Shown here one piece after another: positions 37,657 to 45,191 of a stretch of 64,000 nt of DNA. The translations under genes were made by a program, and so were the position numbers. The notes under the pieces were generated by a model. That model searched no databases and was not told where the DNA came from. It saw nothing but the letters and a program-made list of their open reading frames with translations. Source of the stretch: Streptomyces armeniacus (GTDB lineage Bacteria; Actinomycetota; Actinomycetes; Streptomycetales; Streptomycetaceae); contig NZ_CP031320.1 in NCBI RefSeq assembly GCF_003355155.1, positions 7,272,978-7,336,977 on the forward strand, read 5' to 3'. Each line of letters begins with the position of its first letter. Within the stretch, counting starts at the first letter, position 1.

Positions 37657-37832
37657 AGGTGCGGCTCCTTGCGGCTTCTGGCTTCCGGTGCTGGGTATCC
37701 CGGTGCTCGGCTCCGGGGTGCTCGAGGCAGGTCACGGACCGCGCTGTCCGACGGACCCAGGATAGGTCGAGGCACTGCCCGCGTGACACGGCGTCCAGGT
37801 GATGGTCACGCCGGGGCGGGGTACCTGTCCTC

Positions 37833-37891
37833 TTGCTCCCGCGAGGGAGCCTGCGATAGTTACGTCCCCGTAGGTTACGGTTCCGTAGCCT
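37833..37891 (+). promoter_or_regulatory. Desaturase-tetR promoter with palindromic operator
   Basis: TTGCTC (37833-37838), 18-bp spacer, TAGTTA (37857-37862). Immediately downstream is the palindrome AGGTTACGG-TT-CCGTAGCCT (37872-37891), 8 of 9 arm bases matching. Its position over the start site fits repression by the TetR protein encoded in the same operon; the TetR link is inferred. Confidence 0.55.
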
Positions 37892-37930
37892 CAGTCCCCG
37901 CCCGCCCCCGGTCCCGATGAGGACAGCGTC

Positions 37931-38926
37931 ATGACCCGTAGCCAGGATGTGCTCGAGACGAACGCGAGCACCCCGCTCAAGGCATCCGAAGACTCCCCAC
38001 TCCCCTCCGCCACCCTGGGCGGTGAGCAGCGCCGCTCACTCGAGCAGATCACGCTCCTGCTCTTCATCACCGTCCCGTTCCTGGCCCTGGTCGCGGCCGT
38101 GCCGCTGGCCTGGGGATGGGGCGTGAGCTGGCTCGACCTGGGCCTCCTGGTCGGCATGTACTACGTGGGCTGCCACGGCATCACGATCGGCTTCCACCGC
38201 TACTTCACCCACGGCTCGTTCAAGGCGAAGCGCCCGCTGCGCATCGCGCTCGCCGTCATGGGCTCGCTGGCCGTCGAGGGACCGCTGGTCAGATGGGTGG
38301 CCGACCACCGCAAGCACCACAAGTTCTCGGACGCCGAGGGCGACCCGCACTCGCCGTGGCGGTACGGCGAGAGCGTCCCGGCCCTGCTGAAGGGCCTGTG
38401 GTGGGCCCACATGGGCTGGATGTTCGACGAGGAGCAGACGCCGCAGCACAAGTACGCGCCGGACCTGATCAAGGACCCGGCGATCCGCGCCGTCTCGCGG
38501 CAGTTCGTGCTGTGGACGGTCGTCTCGCTGGCCCTCCCCCCGCTGGTGGGCGGACTGGTCACGATGTCCTGGCAGGGGGCGCTGACGGCGTTCTTCTGGG
38601 GTTCACTCGTCCGGGTGGCGTTGCTGCACCACGTCACGTGGTCGATCAACTCCATCTGCCACGCGGCCGGCAAGCGCCCCTTCCAGTCCCGCGACAAGTC
38701 CGGGAACGTGTGGTGGCTGGCCGTCCTCTCGTGCGGCGAGTCCTGGCACAATCTGCACCACGCCGACCCGACGTGCGCACGTCACGGCGTCGAGCGCGGG
38801 CAGCTGGACTCCAGCGCCCGGATCATCCGCTGGTTCGAGAAGGCGGGCTGGGCGTACGACGTACGCTGGCCGAAGCGTGACCGGATCGACGCCCGCCGCA
38901 AGGAGCAGCCCGCCGACGCGGCATGA
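37931..38926 (+). CDS. Membrane acyl-CoA (delta-9 type) fatty-acid desaturase
   Basis: 331 aa. Three His boxes of the di-iron desaturases: HRYFTH, HRKHH and HNLHH. Hydrophobic pairs flank them (LLLFITVPFLALVAAVPL; GLLVGMYYVGCHGITIGF). It introduces a double bond into saturated acyl chains to adjust membrane fluidity. The stop overlaps the TetR gene start (ATGA), so both are one operon, and the palindrome upstream fits autoregulation. Confidence 0.95.
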   Translation: MTRSQDVLETNASTPLKASEDSPLPSATLGGEQRRSLEQITLLLFITVPFLALVAAVPLAWGWGVSWLDLGLLVGMYYVGCHGITIGFHRYFTHGSFKAKRPLRIALAVMGSLAVEGPLVRWVADHRKHHKFSDAEGDPHSPWRYGESVPALLKGLWWAHMGWMFDEEQTPQHKYAPDLIKDPAIRAVSRQFVLWTVVSLALPPLVGGLVTMSWQGALTAFFWGSLVRVALLHHVTWSINSICHAAGKRPFQSRDKSGNVWWLAVLSCGESWHNLHHADPTCARHGVERGQLDSSARIIRWFEKAGWAYDVRWPKRDRIDARRKEQPADAA

Positions 38927-39627
38927 TGGATCCCGTGCCGACCGATGACCGAACGAACGCGACGAGTAAGAAGGACAAACCTCCTACGTCTGCTCCGTCA
39001 GGCTCCCGGCGCGCCCGCCGCCGTATGACCGGCAAGGAACGCCGGGAGCAGCTCCTGGACATCGGCCGGACACTGTTCGCCGAGCGCGGCTTCGAGGCCA
39101 CCTCGGTGGAGGAGATCGCGGCGAAGGCCGGGGTCTCCAAGCCGGTCGTCTACGAGCACTTCGGCGGCAAGGAAGGGCTGTACGCGGTGGTGGTCGACCG
39201 CGAGATGCGCCAGCTGCTGGACATGGTGACCGGCGCGCTCACCGGCGGCCACCCGCGCGAGCTGCTGGAGCAGGCGGCGTTCGCGCTGCTCGACTACATC
39301 GAGCAGTACACGGACGGGTTCCGCATCCTCGTACGGGACTCGCCGGTGGCCCAGTCGACCGGCACCTTCGCCTCGCTGATCAGCGACATCGCGACCCAGG
39401 TCGAGGACATCCTGGGCCGCGAGTTCAAGAACCGCGGCTTCGACCCGAAGCTCTCGCCCCTCTACGCCCAGGCCCTGGTGGGCATGGTCGCGCTCACCGG
39501 GCAGTGGTGGCTCAACGCGCGCAAGCCGAAGAAGGCCGAGGTCGCCGCCCACCTGGTGAACCTGGCCTGGCACGGGCTGGACGGGCTGGAGCAGAAGCCG
39601 CGGCTGATCGGGCACCGGAGGCTGTGA
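38923..39627 (+). CDS. TetR-family regulator, probable desaturase repressor
   Basis: 234 aa. The N-terminal HTH spans RREQLLDIGRTLFAERGFE, TSVEEIAAKAGVSKPVVYEHF. The C-terminal ligand domain is all-helical. Overlaps the desaturase gene by 4 bp. In actinobacteria, TetR genes coupled to desaturases repress them in response to acyl-CoA status; that role is inferred here and would use the palindrome at 37872-37891. Confidence 0.93.
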   Translation: MMDPVPTDDRTNATSKKDKPPTSAPSGSRRARRRMTGKERREQLLDIGRTLFAERGFEATSVEEIAAKAGVSKPVVYEHFGGKEGLYAVVVDREMRQLLDMVTGALTGGHPRELLEQAAFALLDYIEQYTDGFRILVRDSPVAQSTGTFASLISDIATQVEDILGREFKNRGFDPKLSPLYAQALVGMVALTGQWWLNARKPKKAEVAAHLVNLAWHGLDGLEQKPRLIGHRRL

Positions 39628-39690
39628 GCGGGCGCCGTACGGGTGCCGAACGGGCGCCGTACGGGTGCCGTACGGGTGCTGCTTCGACGC
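39627..39690. repeat. Tandem GGGTGCCGTAC units
   Basis: Four related 11-12-bp units (GGCGCCGTACGGGTGCCGAA and variants) follow the tetR stop. Same CGTACGG habit as the tract after rplY. Confidence 0.65.
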
Positions 39691-39706
39691 TTCGGCGCGT
39701 ACCGCG

Positions 39707-40534
39707 TTACCGCTTTACCGCCACGACGAAGACGCGGCGGAACGGGAACCGCGTCCCTCGGTCCGTCGCCGGATAGGCGGCGGCGAGCGCGGCGCGGTAC
39801 TCCTCCAGGAAGGCGTCGCGCGCCGCGCCGTCGCCCTCGAGGCGGCTCAGGACGGGGCGCAGCGCGGTGCCCTTCACCCACTCCAGTACGGCGTCCGGGC
39901 CGGGCAGCAGCTGGTGGTACGTGGTCTCCCACGCGTCCACGTCGCAGTCCAGCCGCTCCAGGTCCGCGATGTACCCGGCCGGGCCCGCGACGGTGTCCGG
40001 CCGTGCCGCGAGATCACCGAGCCGGTCGCGCCAGCGCGGCGCCGTACACAGGCCGGCCAGCGTGGTGTGGCTCGGCGAACGGAAGTTGCCCGGCACCTGG
40101 AAGGCGAAGACGCCGCGTGCGGCGAGCGTGCCGAGCCACTCCCCGAAGTACGCGCGGTGGTCCGGCACCCACTGGAGGGCGGCGTTGGCGACGACCAGGC
40201 CGAAGTGCTCGGCGTCGGGCGGGCGCCAGTCGTTCAGGTCGGCGTACGTGAAGTCCAGCCGGCCGCCGTGCCGCGCGCTGCCTTCGAGCCGGTACGCCTG
40301 CTCCAGCATGTGCGGGGAGTTGTCGTAGCCGGTGATGTGGGCGGCGGGCCACCGCTCGGCGAGGAGCGCCGTGGAGTTGCCGGGCCCGCAGCCGAGGTCG
40401 GCGACGCGCGGCGCGGGCTCGCCGGGCACGCCCGGCACACCGGCCAGCAGGTCGCGCAGCGGGCGGGCGCGCAGGGCCTCGAAGCGGAGGTACTGGTCCG
40501 GCGCCCAGGACGGTGACGGTTCGGGAGAATCCAT
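39707..40534 (-). CDS. tam: Trans-aconitate 2-methyltransferase
   Basis: 275 aa from ATG 40534 (MDSPEPSPSWAPDQYLRFE). The SAM motif is VADLGCGPGNSTALL, and LVVANAALQWVPDH and VFAFQVPGNF are Tam signatures. It methylates trans-aconitate, an inhibitor of aconitase, limiting damage to the TCA cycle. Divergent from a MarR gene with a shared operator, the arrangement of SCO3132/SCO3133 in S. coelicolor. Confidence 0.93.
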   Translation of the reverse strand: MDSPEPSPSWAPDQYLRFEALRARPLRDLLAGVPGVPGEPAPRVADLGCGPGNSTALLAERWPAAHITGYDNSPHMLEQAYRLEGSARHGGRLDFTYADLNDWRPPDAEHFGLVVANAALQWVPDHRAYFGEWLGTLAARGVFAFQVPGNFRSPSHTTLAGLCTAPRWRDRLGDLAARPDTVAGPAGYIADLERLDCDVDAWETTYHQLLPGPDAVLEWVKGTALRPVLSRLEGDGAARDAFLEEYRAALAAAYPATDRGTRFPFRRVFVVAVKR

Positions 40535-40558
40535 GGGCGTATGGTCCCGAGAGGTATA

Positions 40559-40572
40559 TCTTGATGTCAAGA
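40559..40572. promoter_or_regulatory. TamR operator palindrome
   Basis: TCTTGA-TG-TCAAGA lies midway between the divergent tam and tamR starts, within ATATCTTGATGTCAAGAGAC. The arms are perfect and match the MarR-type ATCTTGANNTCAAGAT pattern. Binding by TamR should control both genes. Confidence 0.8.
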
Positions 40573-40607
40573 GACTTCATGTCGACAGAACTACTACACT
40601 GATCGGC

Positions 40608-41105
40608 ATGGAGGACGAGGTCGACCGACTGGTTGCAGCATGGCGCCGCGAGCGCCCGGACCTCGACGTGGAGCCGTTGGAGGTCCTGAGCCGGGTCAGC
40701 AGACTGGCGCGGCATCTGGACCGGGCACGCCGGATCGCGTTCGCGGAACACGGCCTGGAGCCGTGGGAGTTCGACGTCCTCACGGCTCTGCGGCGCGCGG
40801 GCGCCCCGTACCAGCTGTCGCCCGGCCAGCTGCTCACCCAGACCCTGGTCACGTCCGGCACCATGACCAACCGCATCGACCGGCTGGCCAAGAGCGGCCT
40901 GGTCGAGCGGCTGCCCGACCCCAGCGACCGGCGCGGCGTCCTCGTACGCCTCACCGCGGAGGGCCGCCGCCGCGCCGACGGCACACTGGCCGGCCTGCTG
41001 GCCCAGGAACGCGCGATCCTGGCCGAGCTGTCGACGGCGCAGCGGGGGGAACTGGCGGGTCTGCTACGGCAGTTGACGGCGCCGTTCGACAACACCCCGA
41101 TCTGA
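40608..41105 (+). CDS. tamR: MarR-family regulator TamR
   Basis: 165 aa from ATG 40608. The winged helix is visible (LSPGQLLTQTLVTSGTMTNRI, wing DPSDRRGVLVRLT). The N-terminal helices (RLARHLDRARRIAFAEHGLE) are typical of MarR dimers. In S. coelicolor TamR responds to citrate, cis- and trans-aconitate and controls tam. The divergent tam gene and the palindrome at 40559 support the same circuit here. Confidence 0.92.
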   Translation: MEDEVDRLVAAWRRERPDLDVEPLEVLSRVSRLARHLDRARRIAFAEHGLEPWEFDVLTALRRAGAPYQLSPGQLLTQTLVTSGTMTNRIDRLAKSGLVERLPDPSDRRGVLVRLTAEGRRRADGTLAGLLAQERAILAELSTAQRGELAGLLRQLTAPFDNTPI

Positions 41106-41187
41106 CGCCTCGATCTGACGCGCCCGGCCGCGTCCAGCCGGCGCCGTCGGAGCCCCATCCGGCACATGGGCACGAGCCCCTGCCGAA

Positions 41188-41313
41188 TCAAGCCCGTCCG
41201 GCGATTTGAGGACGGCCCTCGGCCACGAAGCCCGTGCGCTGGCCCGCGCGGCTTGGTCCCGTAACGGCCGTGGCCGCTCCCGGCCGTCCTCAAACGCCGG
41301 ACGGGCTGGGGAG
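41188..41313. repeat. Inverted pair of a dispersed GCCCGTCCGGCGTTTGAGGAC-type repeat
   Basis: TCAAGCCCGTCCGGCGATTT..GAGGACGGCC starts at 41188, and its complement GGCCGTCCTCAAACGCCGGA.. ends near 41313. The pair can fold into a long hairpin between tamR and the convergent response regulator. More copies are at 42525 and 48447-48659. A widespread Streptomyces intergenic REP-like sequence, from memory. Confidence 0.8.
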
Positions 41314-41361
41314 GGCGAGCCCTCACGCCGCCGATGAGCTTCCGTACGGCGACGGCGGGCC

Positions 41362-42255
41362 TCAGTGAGCGGGCGGCGGCACCGGCTCCGCGCGGTCCAG
41401 GTCGACCGGCCCCACACCCGCCCGCCGCGCCAGCGCCACCGCCGCCAGCGTCGAGTGCACTTCGAGCTTGCCCAGCACGTTCTGCATGTGCGTACGGACG
41501 GTGTGCGGGGAGAGGTAGAGCCGTTCGGCCACCGCCTTGCGGCCCAGCCCCGCGACCATGCAGCGGAGCACCTCGTGCTCGCGCGGCGTCAGGGCCTCGA
41601 CGAGCCGTTCGCTCTCCGTACGGTGCTTGCGCGTCGCCGTCAGCTCGCGCAGGACGCCCGTGAGGAGCGCGGGAGGCAGATGCGTCTCGTCCTTCAGCAC
41701 GCCGCGGATGACCTGGAGCAGACGCGAGAGGGAGCAGTCCTTCGCCACCCAGCCCGCGGCCCCCGCCTGGAGCGCGGCGGCCGCGTGGCGCGGGTCGTCG
41801 CGTTCGGCGAGCACCACGGTGCGCATCGCCGGGTATTCGGCGCGGACCCGGCCGACGAGCGCGATGCCGCCCGTCTGCGCCGCGAGGAAGCCGTTCCGGC
41901 TGCCCACCTCGGCCGGCTCGGGGACGGCCGGGGCGGTGACGGTGGCGGCGGGCGCGGTGACCGTTGCGGAGGCGGCCGGTGAAGGGGCGCTGTGCGCCGC
42001 GCCGTTGACGGCCGCCGCCGGCGGCCGGGCCGCGGGTACGGTCGCGGCGGGGCCGGGCGGTTCGCCCAGGTCCGCGTCGATCAGCAGCACGCCGAAGTCG
42101 CGCCCCTCGGCGACCGCCCGCTCCAGACAGCGCACGGCGGCCGGACCGCTTCCGGCGGCCGCCACCTCTACGTCCTGTTCGGCCGCCAGCGCGGCGGCGA
42201 GCGACTCGGCGAATATGCGGTGGTCGTCGACGACCAGCACCCGGATCCGTTGCAT
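41362..42255 (-). CDS. NarL/LuxR-type response regulator with an inserted low-complexity segment
   Basis: 297 aa, longer than the usual ~220. The receiver starts VLVVDDHRIFAESL; the likely phospho-acceptor is in LLIDADLG. A ~60-residue Ala/Pro/Thr/Val segment (AATVPAARPPAAAVNGAAHS and beyond) interrupts the receiver before the later helices (RTVVLAERDDPRHAAAAL, AAGWVAKDCS). The C-terminal LuxR HTH is intact (LTPREHEVLRCMVAGLGRKA, YLSPHTVRTHMQNVLGKL). No sensor kinase is adjacent, so it is an orphan. Confidence 0.9.
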   Translation of the reverse strand: MQRIRVLVVDDHRIFAESLAAALAAEQDVEVAAAGSGPAAVRCLERAVAEGRDFGVLLIDADLGEPPGPAATVPAARPPAAAVNGAAHSAPSPAASATVTAPAATVTAPAVPEPAEVGSRNGFLAAQTGGIALVGRVRAEYPAMRTVVLAERDDPRHAAAALQAGAAGWVAKDCSLSRLLQVIRGVLKDETHLPPALLTGVLRELTATRKHRTESERLVEALTPREHEVLRCMVAGLGRKAVAERLYLSPHTVRTHMQNVLGKLEVHSTLAAVALARRAGVGPVDLDRAEPVPPPAH

Positions 42256-42816
42256 GACACCCCCTCACGGAGGGATACGGCGTCCGGCTCGGGTTCCCTG
42301 CGCCGACCGGTCACCGCCGGCTCCGCCGCTGCCCCGACCCGGGCGTCGCACCCGGCTGTCTCGCCCCCTGATCGACACCGGAACCCCCACCGGTGGTGTG
42401 CATCACGCTCAGGGTACGGGCGGGCACAGAGATCGGAAGGGTGATTGGCGAAACTGATCTCAGTGCGCGGTGAGGGCGTGGCGCGTGCGCGTGACCACGC
42501 GCACGCGCCTCGTGGCCGGGGGCCGTCCTCAAACGCCGGACAGGCTTGAAGCCCCGCCGGACCGGCTTGGGGTGGTGCGGGCGCTTCCCCCGGGTCTAGG
42601 TGTGTTGTCTCGGGACGTTGGTGACACGCGGGCCGGGTTGTTGAACAGGTGAGGGCCTTCTGGGTTCGGTGTGGATTGCGACATCTACCGCCGACCGCCA
42701 GGAGGCCCCGCTCGGCGCCGATCGTGCCAGTGATCGCTGGCGCAGTTGTAAACGAGCGGTGAAGACTGGTTACCGCCGGGTATGCGGGTGCGCACAGCGG
42801 CCGTACGCTCACCCCC
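42256..42816. other. 561-bp divergent intergenic region
   Basis: Between the response regulator (minus) and the first RDD gene (plus). It holds one REP-like copy (about 42,525-42,555, GGCCGTCCTCAAACGCCGGA) and presumably both promoters. No coding sequence with an RBS was seen. Confidence 0.6.
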
Positions 42817-43518
42817 ATGACGGACTCGCAGGACCCCGAACGGCCCGAAACCGAACGCCCGGAACCCGCCCCGGACCCCGCGGCGCGCCCTCCGTGGGCC
42901 CAGCAGGTGCACGACCTGGCGCAGCAGCCCGCCGCAGGCGGCCTGCCCGCGCAGCCGCACAGCGGCGGCCCGGACGCCGTGGCGCCCTGGCGGCCGCCCG
43001 CCTCCGACCCGTTCCTGCAGGCCGCGCAGCAGCAGGCGCGGCCCGCGGGGCTCGGCAAGCGGTTCGCCGCGCGGGTGGTCGACGGCATCTTCGTGTTCGG
43101 GGTGGCGGCCGCGGTGGCCTTCCCGTTCGTCGGCAAGGCCGACGACCACATCCAGGGGAAGATCGACGCGGCCGAGCAGGCCGGCGTGACGCGCCAGGTC
43201 TGGCTGATCGACGGGACGACCGGCGGCTATCTGGCCCTCGTCCTCGGCGCGTTCCTGGTCTTCGGGCTGCTCTACGAAGCGCTGCCCACCGCCCGTTGGG
43301 GCCGCACGCTCGGCAAGAGGCTGTTCGGCCTCAGGGTGCTGGACGTCGAGCGCCAGGACACCCCCGGCGGTCGCGCGGCGGTGGTCCGCTGGCTGACGTA
43401 CAACGTGCTGATGGTGCTGGTGATCGGCGTGGTCAACGCGGTGTGGTGTCTGTTCGACCGGCCGTGGCGGCAGTGCTGGCACGACAAGGCGGCCCGTACG
43501 TTCGTCGCGGGGAAGTGA
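42817..43518 (+). CDS. RDD-family membrane protein
   Basis: 233 aa. Pro/Gln-rich cytosolic N-terminus, then the RDD domain: GKRFAARVVDGIFVFGVAAA (Arg-Asp motif), YLALVLGAFLVFGLLYEAL, RWGRTLGKRLFGLRVLDVE and a last hydrophobic segment ending CWHDKAARTFV. Three to four membrane spans. Transport function has been suggested for the family but is not settled. A second RDD gene follows after 165 bp. Confidence 0.9.
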   Translation: MTDSQDPERPETERPEPAPDPAARPPWAQQVHDLAQQPAAGGLPAQPHSGGPDAVAPWRPPASDPFLQAAQQQARPAGLGKRFAARVVDGIFVFGVAAAVAFPFVGKADDHIQGKIDAAEQAGVTRQVWLIDGTTGGYLALVLGAFLVFGLLYEALPTARWGRTLGKRLFGLRVLDVERQDTPGGRAAVVRWLTYNVLMVLVIGVVNAVWCLFDRPWRQCWHDKAARTFVAGK

Positions 43519-43640
43519 CGGCGGGCCGCCGTACGCGGCGCCCCGCACCAGGTACGCGGCGCCCCGCACCACGCGCGGCGCCGCCCCGTACGCACCCGGC
43601 ACGGACGCCCCGTACGCATCCCGCGTCCCTCCAACGGACG
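43519..43640. repeat. CGTACG/GGCGCCCCGCACC repeats between the RDD genes
   Basis: GTACGCGGCGCCCCGCACCA occurs twice in tandem, followed by CCGTACGC units. Same intergenic habit as at 32196 and 34704. Confidence 0.65.
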
Positions 43641-43683
43641 GTGCGGGATGCGGCCCGCCGGGGGGCGCGTTCCACTCGATGGC

Positions 43684-44352
43684 ATGAGCACCGAACAGCC
43701 GGAGAACGACCCGTTCCGGAAACCGCCGCCGTCCGAGCCCCCGCCGCAGCAGCCGTCCGCCGGTTCACCGTACGGTGAACCGGCGCCGGGCAGCGGCTCC
43801 CCGTACGGCAGCGGCTCCCCGTACGGTGGCGCGCCACCGCCGCCCCCGCCGGGCGGGGGCGATCCGTACGGTGGCAGCCCGTACGGGCACGCGGGCGGTG
43901 CCACCGACCCGCTCGCCGGGATGCCGCCGCTGGCGTCGCGCGGCAAGCGGCTGCTGGCCCGGATCATCGACGCGCTGATCGTCGGCATCCCGGTCGGCGT
44001 CGTCATGGGGCTCATCGCGGGCTTCGAGTACGACAACAACAGCGCCAACTTCTGGCAGGGCGGCGTCTACACCATCGTCTACTTCCTCTACGAGGGCGTG
44101 CTGCTGTCCAAGTCCGGCCAGACCATCGGCAAGAAGGTCATGAACATCCGGGTGGCGATGCTGCGCGACGGCTCGGTGCCCGCCGGCTCCCCGGGCTGGT
44201 CGAGGGCAGCCGTCTACCAACTGCCCACGCTGGTGCCCTGTCTGGGGTCGCTCTTCTGGCTGGTGAACGTGTTGTTCTGCACCTGGGACCAGCCGTACCG
44301 GCAGTGCCTCCACGACAAGGCGGCCAAGACCGTCGCCGTGGCGGCGAGTTGA
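43684..44352 (+). CDS. RDD-family membrane protein with Gly/Pro/Ser/Tyr-rich N-terminus
   Basis: 222 aa from ATG 43684. Repeated SPYG units (GSGSPYGSGSPYGG, GGSPYG) fill the first ~75 residues. The RDD domain follows (GKRLLARIIDALIVGIPVGV, SGQTIGKKVMNIRVAML) and the chain ends QCLHDKAAKTVAVAAS. Paralogue of the gene at 42817. Confidence 0.9.
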   Translation: MSTEQPENDPFRKPPPSEPPPQQPSAGSPYGEPAPGSGSPYGSGSPYGGAPPPPPPGGGDPYGGSPYGHAGGATDPLAGMPPLASRGKRLLARIIDALIVGIPVGVVMGLIAGFEYDNNSANFWQGGVYTIVYFLYEGVLLSKSGQTIGKKVMNIRVAMLRDGSVPAGSPGWSRAAVYQLPTLVPCLGSLFWLVNVLFCTWDQPYRQCLHDKAAKTVAVAAS

Positions 44353-44368
44353 GGAGCGGGCCGTGGGG

Positions 44369-44489
44369 CCCTCCCCAGGGCGGAGCCCGAGGGGACGGGT
44401 CTCCCCAGGGCGAAGCCTGAGGAGTGGGGCCTCCCCAGGGCGGAGCCCGAGGAGTGGGGTCTCCCCAGGGCGGAGCCCGAGGGGAAGGG
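44369..44489. repeat. Minisatellite of ~30-bp units after the second RDD gene
   Basis: Four copies of CTCCCCAGGGCGGAGCCCGA with variable GGAGTGGGG or GGGGACGGGT linkers. Each copy is itself a small imperfect hairpin. Lies between convergent genes. Confidence 0.85.
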
Positions 44490-44510
44490 CGCTTCGGGCC
44501 GGCTGACCGG

Positions 44511-44888
44511 TCAGCGGCGCAGCGACACCTGCGGCCGCGCCCCGGCGGGACGCCCGCGGCGCAGCGGTACCAGCGGCTCCGTGGCCGTTGTCCAACTCCC
44601 GGAAGCGCCCGCGGCCGGCGACGACGCCGGGACGGCGGAAGCCGAAGCGGAAGCGGGGGTGGAGGCCGAAGCGGAGGCGGCCGTGCGGCCGTGCTCTGCA
44701 CGGGCTGTACGGGCCGTACGGGCCATGGGAGCGGTGAGGGCGACGAGCAGCCCCAGTCCCAGCGCCGCCACGGCTATCACCATGATCCCGGCGCCCGAGG
44801 TGACCCCCGAGAGCAGCAGCATGGCGAAGGTCGAGAAAACGACGGTGACCGAACCGTAAGCGAGCTGTGCGGGGGTCGGACGCGGCAT
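44511..44888 (-). CDS. Small two-span membrane protein
   Basis: 125 aa from ATG 44888 (MPRPTPAQLAYGSVTVVF); a start at 44933 is possible. Hydrophobic segments are SVTVVFSTFAMLLLSGV and GIMVIAVAALGLGLLVALTA. The tail is low-complexity Ala/Ser. No family recognised. Divergent from the InhA-like protease gene. Confidence 0.65.
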   Translation of the reverse strand: MPRPTPAQLAYGSVTVVFSTFAMLLLSGVTSGAGIMVIAVAALGLGLLVALTAPMARTARTARAEHGRTAASASASTPASASASAVPASSPAAGASGSWTTATEPLVPLRRGRPAGARPQVSLRR

Positions 44889-45191
44889 GGCGGGATCCGT
44901 CCTCGGGGGGCTGTCGGGGGTACGCGGAGTCATACGAGTCGGTATGAAGTGCACGCCGTCGAACGACTCTACGATGCGAACTGCCCACCCGGTAGCGGGG
45001 TAAGCGTGACCTAACCCACGCCGCTGTTGCACAGGGGGCGCACGGGCGCACGAGGTCTCGGCGATCCCAACAGATGGACGCAGCAACCTACTGCTGTGCT
45101 CCGTAACGAATCAAGGTCTGTCTTTTCCCGCGTCACTCCGGTCGAATACTTCCCGTCAAGTCACTGCGCTTGCAGGGGAGGACACCGACAA
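44889..45191. promoter_or_regulatory. Divergent region upstream of the M6 protease
   Basis: 303 bp between divergent starts. It contains a less GC-rich stretch (CGAATCAAGGTCTGTCTTTT) near 45,108-45,128 that is a likely promoter for the protease gene. No operator assigned. Confidence 0.4.
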
